NCBI GenBank assembly: GCA_023525715.1
Contig: CM042015.1
Location: forward strand, 88,370,750 to 88,434,749
Direction of reading: 5' to 3'
DNA: 64,000 bases
Origin: Cichorium intybus
Lineage: Eukaryota > Streptophyta > Magnoliopsida > Asterales > Asteraceae
The notes under the pieces are model-generated. The model worked only from the letters and a program-made list of their open reading frames with translations. It was not told the DNA's origin and did no database searches. A program made the position numbers and the translations under genes. Every line of letters starts with the position of its first letter. Position 1 is the first letter of the stretch. This document shows, piece by piece, positions 24,540-39,257 of the stretch.

Positions 24540-25710
24540 ATTTAGTCTCATCTTTTTGCTGATTCTCATCCGCCTCCCTCCTTCACGCCTCTCTCTCTAC
24601 TCGACCTCTCACTCTCACCGGCCACAGCATCTCCTCCTCCCTCCTTCAACGGCCACAGCATCTAAGCAACCATTCGACTGATGCAAACCGATCTACCCTC
24701 TTCGTCTCTCTGTGCAAACCGATCTACCGTCTTCGTCTCTTCGGATTTCCCCCACCGAGTCCGTCCAGGTTGCGATCCACACCTTCCGGTTCTGACAGCA
24801 CCACTCCGATGCCAAGATTCCATCTCCGATTCCCTCTGATCCAGAAGCCATCTCCGCTAGCCGCCATAACCAGTCGTTCCGCCTCCATTCCTTTGCAGAA
24901 TCTATCGATCCGGTTCGGATCCCTTGCTACTACCGCCTTCATAGTAGGCTAAAGATGTCGTCTCCATTAGATGTCTCTCCTCCCACCGCCTCCTTCTCCA
25001 ACCTGGTATCGCGCTTTCTGGATCCGCCATCAAATCTGGTATGAGTATTCAGTGGAAATCAGATCTAATGATCTTTTGATCTTTGGTACCACCGTGACCA
25101 TAAAGAAAAGGAGAAATCAGATCTATTTGATATCGATTTTCTGGATCCGCTATAGTAGATTTGATTTGTTCTCAATCTGATATAAAGAAAAGGGGTAATC
25201 AGATCTATTGATCTTTGGTACCACCGTGACCATCTGTTGTTTCCTCGTTTCTCAATGATCTGGTTATGAGTATTCAGTGGCCTTAAATCATTGATTTTGA
25301 TTTTTGTTTTCAGTTTTGATTTTTATGTATTGTGACTGTTATTATATTTTGTTTCTTGTCGGTTTTTCTATCGATAACAGATCCAAGTTATGATATTTAG
25401 CCTCCTCCCGATTAGTTTGGGTCGAGTTGTAGTTTTTCGATTCGGATATGAATTCTCAATATATGCATTTTTATTATTTTTTGATTTGGTTATTGGATCT
25501 AATTTTGTTATTTTTTCCAATTCCTAAATAAAGATTTCGTATATGGATCTGATTTTGTTTATCTTTTTCAGATTTAGACATCAATGGTCATGTTCCGGAC
25601 ATCCGGTGATCCCTTTGGTTACTTGGAAAAGAAATCAGCTCCAGTTACATGTTTGTGTATTTGCCTATTTGTCTGTGAGTCATTTGTGTGTGTATAGTGT
25701 TTGTTGTTGG

Positions 25711-25715
<5 letters not shown>
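24540..25715 (+). other. GC/CT-richer, 5'-UTR-like segment inside CACTA element 2
   Basis: A CT-rich stretch with Pro/Ser-type frames (24560-24960) differs from the surrounding AT-rich DNA. It is followed by an internal duplication: GATCTTTGGTACCACCGTGA at about 25077 and 25211, and TATGAGTATTCAGTGG at 25040 and 25265. Short open frames exist on both strands but match nothing I recognise. It could be a captured host gene start or the leader of a lost transposase gene. Confidence 0.4.
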
Positions 25716-26477
<762 letters not shown>

Positions 26478-27500
26478 CATTGACATGATATTTAAGCAAA
26501 TCAAAGCAATTCGTTTATTTGTCTTACAACTTGGTGATTGTGGTATGTAGGTAGAATGATGAGTTACAAATTGGATGCACTTGGGAAAACAACTTCTGGT
26601 ATGATTTATATATACAGATTGAGCTTTTTAATGTTATATTTATTAGAGGAAGTATATCTAAATATAAAAAGGTGGAAGAAATTATAAACTTGAAACAGGA
26701 ATTAAGGACATTGGTGACCAAAGATGCTTTATTTGCTTCCAATAAACCTGTAAATTTTCTAATCGGGAGATTTCAAACATATATGTAGTTATTGAAACAT
26801 AAATAGAGATACAATTCTTAAATTTTTGTAGATCTTGAAACAAAAATAGCTAAAAGTTTGTAAAGAATGGCAACTTTTAGAATCATTAGCAAAATATACC
26901 CCATTATGCTAGAACTTTTATCTTATTGATTCCATAAATTGATTCAAACCTGCAAACAACAATAGAAAAAAGCTTAGTATCTCCAAAAGAGCTACAATTA
27001 CAAACTGTTCCGCAGAATCCCTGCAAACAAAGAGATATATTTAAATAATTGTGTGTATGTCCAGAAAACCATAATATGTTTCGTGCTTTAATGGTAGTTT
27101 TCATTGATATATTTTTACTGTTATGCTATATTGACATGAAAACCATAATATGTAATAGACTATTACCTTGTTGTTGTGTAGAAACAAATTATGTGGGATG
27201 AACAATCAGATGAAGAAAGAAAAGATGGGCAAAGAATTGTGTATGGGGCTTCAACATTTTTTAGTCTAATTTTTTGATATTTTGGAGGGAGTATATGTTT
27301 TGAATTTGTGATCCATGTTGTGAAATTTTCATAGACATTCTCAGCCTTTGATTGAATTGTAGTCATCTATGGTCCAAAATTTTTTGGATTAAGTATTTAA
27401 ATTAAATAAAAAAATCATAGATCTTTGCTTTATTAGCTTGTACCTCTTAATTTTAAGACATTAATGCTTTAATTGTTTGTACAATTATGTATGTATTATT
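26478..27500. other. Unassigned AT-rich interior of CACTA element 2
   Basis: Short open frames only. AACCATAATATG recurs at 27068 and 27140. Nothing recognisable. Confidence 0.4.
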
Positions 27501-27508
27501 ATAATATA

Positions 27509-27510
<2 letters not shown>

Positions 27511-27592
<82 letters not shown>
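27511..27592. repeat. (AT)n(GT)n compound microsatellite
   Basis: AT repeat to about 27568, then GT repeat to 27592. Confidence 0.97.
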
Positions 27593-27659
27593 TTTGTCAA
27601 ATGTGGTTAATTACAAAAAAAATTGGAATTAAAAATAATATTCTGGTATTTAAAAAAAA

Positions 27660-28255
27660 ACGTAATGCGTGGTAATTGCGTGGCTATTTCGTGGTTAAAA
27701 GTCAAAGAAAGTCAAAGAAAATGTTTGTGTTTATTGCGTGGCTAATGCTTTGCGTGGCTAATGCGTTGAAAAATGTTGGTGGATATTGCGTGGCTAAATT
27801 TGGGTGGATATTGCGTGGGTAAATTTGCGTGGCTAATGCGTTGAAAATGTTGGTGGATATTGCGTGGCTAAATTTGGGTGGATATTGCGTGGCTAAATTT
27901 TCGTGGCTAATGCGTTGAAAAATGTTGGTGGATATTGCGTGGCTAAATTTGGGTGGATATTGCGTGGCTAAATTTGGGTTGATATTGCGTTGCTAATTTT
28001 GATGTCAAGTTCTCAGAATTATTGCGTGGCTAAACGTACGTTGCCATGGCGTGGATAACGCGCGTGACTATTGGGTGTTGAAATTGTGTGGCTAATGCGT
28101 GGTAAACTGTGCGTGGTTGTTGCGTGGCTAATTTGCGTGGCTAAAGCGTCACTACAATTTAGACACAAAGGGTTCTTCCACAGGTCAGTTTTCGTGGCTA
28201 TTGCGTGTCTATTCGGCTTTTGCCACACAACAGCCACGCAAATGTGCGTGGCTAA
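27660..28255. repeat. Right subterminal array of CACTA element 2
   Basis: About 20 copies of GCGTGGCTAA and its variants. Between 27778 and 27995 there are near-tandem units of GGTGGATATTGCGTGGCTAA, some preceded by AATGCGTTGAAAATGTT. They match the motif at the left end. Confidence 0.9.
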
Positions 28256-28279
28256 CCCCCCAGTTTTCTAGTAGTGAAC

Positions 28280-29159
28280 AATAGCTAATTGATCCATCTA
28301 GCTAGCTCTATAGATGACATTCCATATTCACTTCCTTCAGAAAAAAAAAATGATAAACAGAATAGATATTGTAGTTTATTCGAAAAAAATTTCCTAACTT
28401 GAGTTCAATACTACTTTATATATGCAAATAAAGGCACAACGAGGCTCAATGTCTTAGCTTATCTCTTTTACTTACGTAAAGTTGGTAAGTTAACATATGG
28501 GTGCATAATATATGAAAAGTGGCTCAGTTTTGTCTTGTCTAAAATCAATAACATACATTCTTCAATTTAAAATTTCAAAAAACTTTGATCAGTCTTTAAC
28601 TTATTTTTAACAACAATGAGAATTATTTAATAAGACGCTAAGGGACAGCTGGAAATTAGAAGAGTTTTATACATTCCCAAACCGGGTAATTACACCAATC
28701 ATTCCAATTGATTAAGGCACATTTTATAGATCTAATATTGAGCAAATTAAAAGCTGTAATCTTCACCTCACTTGCTAAATCAACACTTTTCGTAACCAAC
28801 CCATTGAAAGTGATTGTTTCTGTAATTCCAAACTACCCAAGCAAAGGCCATGAGAACCATATAAATTACTTCTATGATTTTTGTTGCATTAAAACACGTA
28901 AGAATATCACTAATAAACAGACACAAAAAGAAGCACTGATCACTTAGTTATCTGAATTGAAAGTAATTACCATTGTTATGATGGCTTTCGGATGAGAATA
29001 TTTGATTTCCCAGATGAAAGTTATTAGGAACAATAGAAAAGTTATCATGAACCTTAAATAAATGCAAAATAATATTGCCAATAACACGTAAGGTAATACT
29101 TGAAGAATTATTAATTTATATCTAATTACATGTAAGTTCAAATTGTTAAGCAATCAATA
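28280..29159. other. Intergenic AT-rich DNA
   Basis: No gene, RNA or bounded repeat recognised. Confidence 0.4.
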
Positions 29160-29665
29160 TAAGTTTGCATTTGGAATATGATCCTTGACGCAAGGTTGAA
29201 GAGAGCGTTTAATGCATTTTGTGTATGAGTCAACCCATCCTTTAGTTGTTGAACAGTTTGCGGCTCAGTAGAACATGAGGCACCATTTTCTATTACAATT
29301 GGCATCCTTCCTTCACATCAAATGTATCTATGTTTCTCTGGACCTTTAACTTTAAAGTGCTTATCCTTTGGATAATTATCTTCGGTCGCTTGTGTGTTCG
29401 TGGGGCCACTTGAAACTACTTGTAAGGAAGACTGCATAACAAACTAGTTATAATACAAGTTATTATGAGTATACAAAGTTTTGTTAGTGCTCATAAAACA
29501 TAGTACCGCAATTTGAGCAACATTCTCATTAACAACACTTCCATCTTTACGAGTATGACTTATTCAATATATTTCCCCATCAATCATAAGGGTTTTCTCG
29601 GCCACATTATCCATTTTTTCTTGAAGAACACCAATGATATTGGAGATTAAAAAAAATTCTTGATG
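29160..29665 (-). pseudogene. En/Spm-type transposase (Transposase_24-like) remnant
   Basis: Minus-strand pieces of a plant En/Spm accessory transposase. About 29660-29505 reads GVLQEKMDNVAEK, then SHTRKDGSVVNENVAQIA, which fits the family's THTRKDG block. After a GT...AG gap (about 29504-29432) come SSLQVVSSGPTNTQ, KDKHFKVKGPEKHRYI and PQTVQQLKDGLTHTQNALNA. At least two stops interrupt it. No core transposase lies nearby. Confidence 0.5.
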
Positions 29666-31430
29666 TCATCATTTTTATATGAAATTGGTAATTTTTATAC
29701 ACTGTGTTTTTATAGAATAAAGATTGTGTTCCTTAAACAAGATGTAATTAAAACCTTAGAAAATTAAACTTATCATACATGGGTTCCTTAAGTGTAACGC
29801 CTGACATTTATACAAAGTAAACCCCAAAAATTTTCTTTAAAACATACTTGATAACAACCATAATAAGTGTTTAAGGTGTACATTATACAAATACGTCATT
29901 AGCAAGTTGTATCAAAAGAATATTACATCAACATAGTAGTATGCCTGAGCCAGGTCATCACATCTATAACAAGACTATACACAAGAGGGGCCATTAGATC
30001 TTCCAGGGTTAGTAACACAAAGCAGTAAGCTATGAAAGCATAGCAAATAACCAATAATAAATATTCAATATATAAATTACCACAACAAAATTCAAGCATC
30101 AACAATCTCCCATTCCACATCCAACAGTCTCCATAGCACACCAACACGTTCCACTAACCTACAACAACGCCACCAAAAGCCTGTCCCCTCCTCAACCCCA
30201 TGGTCTCGAGCCATAAAGGCTCACCACACCCCCAACATTAATAACACGCTATAGGCCACGAAGACACAAACAACACTTAGCCACATAGGCTCAACATGTA
30301 AAATTTTCATCAATACAACCACATAAATAGAATCAGAGGTTACTCACGTAGTAGGATAATATTGGGTTGTACACTAGCACCCCAATACCGAATTCAGGAA
30401 GATTCCTTTTGTTCTCAGTTGTCCTACATAAATTATCACATACATAAAAGTGTTTATGGAATGGTTTCTTCCCTTTAAATAACTCAAAAATAGTCAGGGA
30501 CCCCAATGCCACTTAATTCCATCAAGTTCTACTCCAATAATTTCAAATTTAAACTATTTTTTAAGGCTACACTCCGTGTACATAGCATTATGAGTCCTGT
30601 AGTTTATGCTACATGTCATGTGCCTCATATCACATGTCATGTACCACCCATTTCCATATTCTGCTCACTATCAGTTCAATTAACTTCGAATTTTAACCAT
30701 ATATGTCACTTTTCTACATTTTAATAGTCTAACAACTCTTAGTAATTCCAACCTTAAACTATAAACACATAGTCCAATCACTTGAGGATTTCCCTAAGCT
30801 TGGATTAAACTTCTATCGTGAAATATACCTTGGATTTCAATATGTAAAAGTCAATTCCTTGTGTTTCCTTCCAAATTTTTGTCCTATTTCACCCACTTTC
30901 GTTCCCCTCAGCTTTCTCTACAGTTAAGAGGCCTTGTGAGTGAAGAAACGGAATTAAGGATCTAAATGTCTAAGTTGCTATATGTCCTACACGTCTTGTA
31001 GCCTTCTGGACGTGTCGTGTAGACCATGTGAACAGTCAATGTTTAACATATCATCATACTTTCAATTTTCCATTCGTTTTAGCAATTTACTTTGTACACA
31101 CAGTGTAGCCCTATGCTACATGTCGTGTAGCCTACACAGAACATATTAATTCAACTTTTAACTCCTCTATTTGCCCCACAATTCCATATACAAATTAATT
31201 TCCATTTTAACAGTATACATTCAATAAGAACACCAAATTATGTACTTTAAACATTCATTAACAAAACCAAAACATCATTATTCCTGGGTTCTTATCAAAT
31301 TTTCCAAAATACCTTATTAGGAAATTTAAACTAGTAAACATACTAATAAGAAAACTTTGGTTATCTGGCTAACAACTATACCATATATTAAGTCACTTAC
31401 CAATTAGATTTGGTGTCAAATTAAAAATAT
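29666..31430. other. Unassigned repeat-like DNA
   Basis: A TGTAACGCC word near 29793 resembles LTR starts, but no partner LTR, PBS or coding domain was found. TACATGTCATGTGCC/CACATGTCATGTACC (30610-30650) and GTGTAG/ACATGTCGTGTAG words (31015-31130) recur locally. Confidence 0.35.
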
Positions 31431-31435
31431 ATGAA

Positions 31436-31760
31436 ATTGTGTGATTAAAACCTGTTATTCACATTGATTGGACCATGTTATTCACATGTAATTAAAACAT
31501 GTTTTTCACATGCGAATATACACACATCAAATTTTTTATTTTTTAATAATTGATCTTATTATATGTATTCAATCACATGTGATTAAACCTTGTTATTCAC
31601 ATATGATTAAGTTAATAACATGTGATAAACCCCATTATTCACATATGAATATAAACATGTGATATAACTCGATTATTCAAATGTAAATATACACAAAACT
31701 AATTTTTTATTATCATATCCATATGTTCACATATTATTAAGTTATTAACATGTCATTAAA
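31436..31760. repeat. Degenerate tandem repeat (ATTCACATRTGATTAA...)
   Basis: Words such as TTATTCACATATGATTAA, TTAATAACATGTGAT and CACATGTGATTAAAC recur at irregular spacing of about 50-60 bp. Confidence 0.65.
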
Positions 31761-31783
31761 CCATATAAAATGTTTTTTTTAAT

Positions 31784-31950
31784 ATGGGTGGGTGCTGGTG
31801 GGTGGGGTAGGACGGGAGTGGGTGGTAAACAAAATTAAAGAATTTTTTTAGGGGGAGGGGTGGGGTATGGCGAGGGTGGGTGGTAAAAAAATACAAAAAA
31901 TCAATTTTTTTCGTAGGGTGGGGTGGGTGCGGGTAGGTGGGTAGTAAAAG
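31784..31950 (+). repeat. Three G-rich repeats with quadruplex-forming motifs
   Basis: Three G-rich blocks (31786-31834, 31851-31883 and 31915-31942) are separated by short A/T-rich spacers containing GTGGGTGGTAAA-type words. 31786-31807 and 31916-31933 satisfy G3+N1-7 four times. The first reads GGGTGGGTGC then TGGTGGGTGGGG. Confidence 0.85.
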
Positions 31951-32185
31951 AGAAAGAAAAAAGACCCCTTCAAGGACACAAATAGTGTCAATTTTTAATA
32001 AGAATACAATAATTAAAATAATTTAGTTTTATTAGCAACCTAGGCACAACCTTTTTATTGTAATATCAATAACACAATTATACCACACATATTACAAAAA
32101 TCAATTAATTTAAAGAAGAATATTTCTTCTAGATTTTGGAGATTCCAAAACATTAATAATAGTATTAAGATCTATCTTGTCTAAC

Positions 32186-32372
<187 letters not shown>

Positions 32373-32869
32373 TGATACTAAAAATCAAATTTTTGAATTT
32401 AAAAAGAAGAATATTTCAAAATATTAAAAAAATCAGAACTTTAATTTAAATTTAAAAAAAAAACTGGATTTTGGATTTGTTTTCTATAATCAGATTTCTG
32501 ATATGGCAATTTTTAACAGAATGCATATATGCATATTTAAGTTTTGCATTATATCCAAAGATGCATATGTGTACATTCGATACTTTTTCATAAAAAACAC
32601 ACAAAATATCCATATTTCATAATGTTCGGACAAAATTAACAAAAATATTCGAACACGAAGCATAACACAAGACCATTTTATTAAAAAACAACATAAAAAT
32701 AACATACATTCGTTTTATCTAATATAACCATAAGCTAAAAAACAATGCAATACAGCAAAATATCAAAAATATCTTCATTTGTTCATCCTTAATTGTCATG
32801 TAGTCTTCGGTTTATCTTCACTTCTTCGAATTACTCGGCAAAGTCTTCAAAATCTACAAAAACTTTAAT

Positions 32870-33355
32870 AAAAATGCATACACATATGCACAAATGCATA
32901 TACATATATGCACATATGCACATATACGTATATAAACAAATGCACATATACACATATGTATATAAACATCCGCACATATGTATACCCACATAATCACATA
33001 CGTATACATACATATGTACATACATATACAAATAATCACATACAAATATGCATATATGCACATACGTATATTCACATACATATTTACTAAAAATGCATAC
33101 ACATATGCACAAATGCATATATATATATATATATGCTCATATGCACATACATATATGCACATATGCATATATACGTATATGAACAAATGCACATATACGT
33201 ATATGAAGAAATGCACATATACGCATATGTATATGAACATACGCACATACGTATACACACATAATCACAAATGTATATGTACATATGCACATACATATAC
33301 AAATAATCACATACGTATATTTGTATATGCACATACATATATTTGCATATGCACA
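32870..33355. repeat. Cryptic ACATATGC/ACGTAT simple repeat
   Basis: Roughly 480 bp of CACATATGCACAAATGCATA-type words, opening long artefactual frames on both strands. Confidence 0.9.
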
Positions 33356-34095
33356 TGCGTTATCGGTTAATACCGAAGTTGTGTTTGGGTCTGTAATTTC
33401 CTCGGAAATTGTGGAATGGGCTTTATTCTCATCTTTATCAGTGGATTTCTCCTCTGGTAGATCCTGAATTAACCATGAGTTTCAGTTAGGAATTGTAATT
33501 CATGATGAAATAAGCAAAGATCAGTGAGCAAGGGTTTGAAATAACAAAATTAATGAGCAAAAGTCGATTTTTTTGAATGGAGAAAGGATCGATTTAGTTC
33601 TATACGGACCTGAATTGAAGTAAGAATAGCTTAAATCTGTTTGAATGAGGAAGAAAATTATAAAATCATGGTTGATCAAAATAACTTGCTCATGGAGAAT
33701 TCCAAAAATCTTCTTATGTTCAATCACATAGAACAACAAAAAATCCCAATGAAAATGAATAAGGATAAACCCTATAAGATTTTACTGGAACAATTAAAAT
33801 CATCAGATTATTCATGAAAATAAGATCCGCTACAAAAGCCCTAATAATCAAATAAAAAACATCACATGATTGGGGGAAAAAACATTTTTAGGGTTTTCCT
33901 AATTGAACAACCAAAATCAGCATATGATTGGGGGAAACGAGATCCATGACTAATTTATAAATTGCCTTGTTATTATCATCCGATCCATGCTCTTCCCCAA
34001 CTTCCGGCGAGGAACTAGTAGAAGACGACTGATGTTCACTCGATAGTGGTAGCGTGATGAAACTAGGGTCTGGAAGAAACGTGATATAAGGAAAT
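33355..34095 (-). pseudogene. Coding-like fragment of unknown gene
   Basis: Two minus-strand stretches have coding texture. About 34080-33965 encodes FLPDPSFITLPLSSEHQSSS, then SPEVGEEHGSDDNNK. About 33470-33360 encodes DLPEEKSTDKDENKAH, then EEITDPNTTSVLTDN, preceded by an acceptor-like ATTCAG. Both are acidic and Ser/Thr-rich without stops. No start codon, domain or continuous gene was found, and the second exon runs into the simple repeat at 33355. It may be a broken or captured host gene. Confidence 0.3.
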
Positions 34096-34324
34096 ATATG
34101 GAGAAAGAATGTGGTTTTTGATTCAATTAGCTGATTTTAACATATTTTATTTAGTGTCAATTTTTTAGTTCCTATAATGCCTTTTTATAAATACCTAATA
34201 TCTCTTTAGATTTATTAATAATTACAAGAATGCCACTTCTAATCATAGCCTTTCAATTTTTTGATCTTGTGGTTAATATTTGGTTCCTTGATTCTCATGA
34301 AAATATTGGTTTTCATTTGATCTT

Positions 34325-34427
<103 letters not shown>

Positions 34428-34429
34428 AT

Positions 34430-36888
34430 TGAGATGTCGTCAATATTGATGTTTTAAACGTATTCTACAACGATAGTATTATGTCTTTGAAATGATGTGG
34501 TATACAACAATGCGGATTATTTACAAACAAAAAATTTGAGCAACATCTTAGAATTTCCTGTGACGAAGTATTGAGCTACATGTCATCCTTCAATGCCTAT
34601 AGCAATGAGTGACCTTGAGTGATGAACTTAGTTGGTGATTTGTTATGGTGACAAATGTGTATCTGCAGTTTATTAGGATGTGTTGAAAAAGTTCCCAAAC
34701 ATAAGCGACGCAACACTTTCTCCATTAGGCTTATGATTTTTTCGATATTATTTTTATAATAGTCTGTTAAATAAGATTCATTTTTGTAATTTTTTTTAAA
34801 TACATAGCCCATGTTTGTAATTTTACTATTAGACAGGAGGCTCCGACGATGTCCCCTAGGCGAAAGGGAACTCTGTAAATTTGTGAAATACAGGGACTAT
34901 TTTTGTTATTTTGTTATTAGAATACCATATGTATGATTATGTGAAAAACAGGAGTTCTGGAATTTTGCAAATAGGCAAAGGACCATTTATAAAAAAAATT
35001 AATACATAGATAGTTTTGATAATTTTTGGAAATAGGGCAATTTTGCAAAGTTGTTGTTAAATAGGGACCATTTTCTAATTTTATAAAATATAAGGACAAA
35101 TTTTATAAATTTATTATTAGGCAACCCTTAGTGTAATTTATAGTTCAATTATTAAGCAATGACTATTTATGCAATTTGACATACCTTCCTAAATCTCTCT
35201 GATAAATAGTTATATTGGATAATGTATTTTTCATCTATGTTGACATGTTGTTATGCGTAATCTTTATTTCAATAGAGTTTGATTTGGAAATAAACATTGT
35301 TATATAAATATATTATTGAAATGACTACACCAACAAGCAAAAATTAGAAGTAAAAATATAGCTAAAAAGTGGTGTCTTCAAAGCATGGATGACATGTCTG
35401 TCACATAAACGCCACCTAAGCATCAACTTTAACGTGTCATTGTATGTCATTAATAGGAATTGGTGTCTCTCAATCTTGGATGTCATGTCTATATATATTT
35501 TTTTTAAATTAAAAAACATTATCATGTATACTCTATGCTATCATGAATTGTAAGATGTAGGAGAGTGACAACCATAAGATGTTGTCGTAGAGACCTTGCC
35601 TTTGAGTCTTATCTTTATCAGAGAATGATATTCTCCAACTTAATATGATATCGATAATTATTTTAGCATTCTTCTATTTTTTTTCCTATTTATTTTAATT
35701 TATGTGATATCATTTTCATATGGAAATTTAAATATTAGACATGTGATGTCTCACTCCCTCCAACCTTGTTGTTGGGTCTTTTTTTGTCCGGCAATCAATA
35801 TCTTTTCATAATGTTCATTCACAGGCTATATATTTAATTATCATTTTTAGATAATGAAAGATAGGAATCCTATTTTCAGTAAATTGCATGTAAAATAAAC
35901 GTGTTTCAAGTCAAATCCTATTTTATTATAATATGTTTAAAATCAACTTTTACAATCAAATATGGATACAAATATATGCATAAAACAAAAATTAACTTTT
36001 ACTAATCATGACTTACGTCATCCTTAAAATTATTTATCTAAAACAAAGGGAGGGTTATGTTAGATGCAACACCACATATAACGATCTATCTTCACCATTG
36101 AAATCATTATTCATCCATAAAAAATATATCAGTTGAACTTCTTCTAGTATTAGTCTCTTAGATTCAATCGATTAAAAAAGAATTTTCCTATTTGGAAGCT
36201 GGAAAATGAACCATATAGCTAACCCTACCACCACGTCATAGAAGTTGGGCATAGGCTCCTAAATATAGGTGAAATCTTCATGGGCAGCAACAATGGTACT
36301 TGGTAGAAGGATTCCAAAGTTCCACCAATTATTAACTACCTTCTTATCCCTCATAAAAGAATATTCATTTTCCTTAAAAGATGTATTCTTCACAATGTTG
36401 ATGATACCGATCTTGTTCACATTTTGTGATAGATCACTATTTCGGGGGAATTAATCATGTATGATCTAGATTTGTCTATAGCCAACTACACACATCTTTT
36501 TTACTAGAAAAATAAAGTGATTCAATATTGATGTCAATGATGTGAATTGTTCCAATACAACTCTTTTATCGATTCTTAAAGCCAATCCCATGTTGGCCAA
36601 ACATCACTTGGAAAGCACAAGAAACACTTCTAAAGTGACCAAAAAGGTCACTAGTCTTGGCAAAAAAAAATGAAAAGGTGAAACAATCACTAACTCTCAA
36701 CCCTAACCCACAGAATCTATCTCAACCTCTCAAAATGCTTTAGATGTTAAGGACAGACTTTCCATCATCTCACACTTGTCAACCCCTCCCATCTATTCAT
36801 TTCCTCAAAAAAGAGATTACGCGGTATTTACCACAACCCTTCCTCTGAAAAGATGATTTGGGTTTAGAATGATTCATGATAATCTCCG
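34430..36888. other. Unassigned intergenic DNA
   Basis: Repeated loose words of the type TAGGGACCATTTT/TTTTGTAATTTTGTTATTAG at 34800-35120 suggest an old repeat. Other short frames match nothing known. No bounded element was found. Confidence 0.35.
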
Positions 36889-37839
36889 TGTTGGATCTAT
36901 ATGCTCAAGAATCATTTTAGAATGACGTTTGTCAATAACATATGATCATATAGGGTCACACCTTAAGCAAGTTGGCACATATTGAATATTTATTATTAAT
37001 ACGATTATTAATAAATAATCAACTCTTGTATTTAATTAGGAGATAGTTATTATTTTATGTAAATAATAAATCAAGGGAGTAAAAACCAGTTATTATATCA
37101 TATTGTACGATTTAATAAGTCATATAAAATTTTTGGACACTTTGATTTCCACTCAACTTTCTAGTTACATGAGTACCTCTAGCTTGGGAAACTAGATTAT
37201 TTCTCTCTTGTTGGCCAATTAGTCAAAGGGATGAAGAGGTTGCTTGCCAACCTCCCTCTTACACAACTCATGCTTCTTACATATCATCACTTAGCATTTA
37301 TTAGAGGTATGGGTCTTAGATCTTATAAGTGGGTATATACAAAAGTGTAAGACCAAAAAATTAACTATTTTTTCTCTCATTCTTTGGTAAAAATCGTCCA
37401 CCTCATTCTCTCCCCCCTCTTACATGCCTTTTGAAGACTTTTGCAAGTGTAAGTGGTGTAGAAATGCTTCTCCTTTAGTGCTTAATTGTGTTAAGCACTT
37501 AAAGGCTTAAGAGGTCACAAATACATAAGGAAACTAGCATTCCTAGTGTCTTACACTTGTTGGTGGATACATTATAAATGAACTCTCTTATAGGTTCTCC
37601 TATCATCTTCATCAACTCCTCAAAACCAATTGGGATCAAAGTCTTCAAAGGTTGTCTTCTTTACATCATATGGTTGTCAAATAATCTTTCTATATTATGT
37701 AATTGGATCCTCTTGGTGGTTTTGTTAAAATTATTTTAAAATAATAGTTATTTTAAAACTGCTTTTGTTTGCCGCTTAAAATTGTTTTATGCAAAATGAT
37801 CGTTTTTAGCTTATCAAAACTCATCAGTGGTATCAGAGC
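36889..37839 (+). mobile_element. LTR with adjoining tRNA-Met primer-binding site, truncated LTR element
   Basis: A candidate LTR of 938 bp starts TGTTGGATC (36889) and ends ACTCATCA (37826). One base later comes TGGTATCAGAGC (37828-37839), the complement of the initiator tRNA-Met 3' end. No second LTR copy and no gag/pol were found downstream before the next element, so the copy is truncated. The LTR start is inferred from the TG...CA rule only. Confidence 0.6.
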
Positions 37840-39250
37840 CTCTTTTACATGTTAGAAAGATTTATTTTAATGTTTGATAATATTTGGTTTTTGAAAATAT
37901 GCTTGGTATTTCTTTTGGCAAGAAATCACTAAATATATTTTCTTTGGCAACTCGTAGTTTTATAATTGTTATATTTTATGCAACCAATTTTTCCATGCAT
38001 TTGGTTATATAAAGTTGTCTTAGAAAAACAAAGTGTTTGTTTGTATATTTCATATGATGGTGTTTTGTATAATCAAGCCATAAGGACCATTGTGTTGTGT
38101 TTGGCTGATATTTATTTATACATGGGATGTAATATATAAATATGTACCTTTTCATTTGGATGTAATAAATTAGTTAGACTAGTTTTATTCATTTTACCAA
38201 ATATAACAAGATGAATAAATGACCATCTTTGGAATATTTGTCATGTCTTAACCACTTAAGACTATAATTAATATCAACATTGAGCTTCTACTCATGGCTT
38301 TGAGCTTAATTGTAGTCTTAATGGTTTAAGTGTCATTACCTCCACAACACGTGGTTCCTTGAAGTTCTTTTGCAAGCAATAATTGCCTTGGCAAGAGGGA
38401 GCTTGAAGACCTTTTGAAGTGTCAATTAAGTCTTTTAGGAATGACTTAATAATTCTTGTGATTGCTCACACAAATTATTCTAGAAAATGACTTGATGTAT
38501 ACACTTTTGATACATGTTGGTGATGTTTATTTTTTATGTATGAAAATGGTTTCTACATGTTAAATAACATTTTATCATAAAATAACATCACTTGGAAAAT
38601 ATTTAAAATGTAACGTAAGACGTTTACAAATGATTTTTTATTAGAAGCGATTTTAAAACGTTTAAAATTGAGTTTTTCTTGAAAATGGTTTTCATCGTAA
38701 AACTTTTAGTAGTCAACTTTAAAATATTTAAAATAGTTTAAAATGTGTTTAAACTAAATCTAAACTCCGTATATTTTAACTATCATGGTCCAGCAAACAA
38801 GCATTCTAAAGTTGTTCAAAATTGAAAGAAAATTATATAGCTAGAATCAAAAATCAAAAATGTCATGACTGTTCAAAATTTTTAAAGATCTTGTAGTACA
38901 AATTAGACGTTGGACGTGACTTAAATGAGAATTACATAGCTAGATTCAAAAATCAAACGACTCAAATGAAAAGAATACGAATCAATAATAGATGCATATG
39001 CATAAAATAGAGTGCTCCCCCTGCTTATTGCTAGCTCTAGTCATCATCTAAGATCGTTAGACCTAAACATAACAAAATGAATAAAAAGGTGAATTAAGTA
39101 ACCAAACATACACAATTGACCAATAGAAACAAGATTTAGTGCAACACTATGAATAAAATAAACATTACGGATAGACAAATGGGTAACAACGAAACCAACA
39201 TGTTTAATATGCATATATACGTAGCAAATAAGCAAATTCGTTTACATCTA
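37840..39250. other. Probable leader remnant of the truncated LTR element and intergenic DNA
   Basis: No open frame. A short direct repeat (ATATAGCTAGAATCAAAAATC at about 38835 and ACATAGCTAGATTCAAAAATC at about 38935). The right limit of the LTR-element leader cannot be set. Confidence 0.35.
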
Positions 39251-39257
39251 ATTAAAT

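Noticed and set aside
32793..33467. Several frames of up to 134 codons
   Set aside because: Products of the cryptic ACATATGC repeat.
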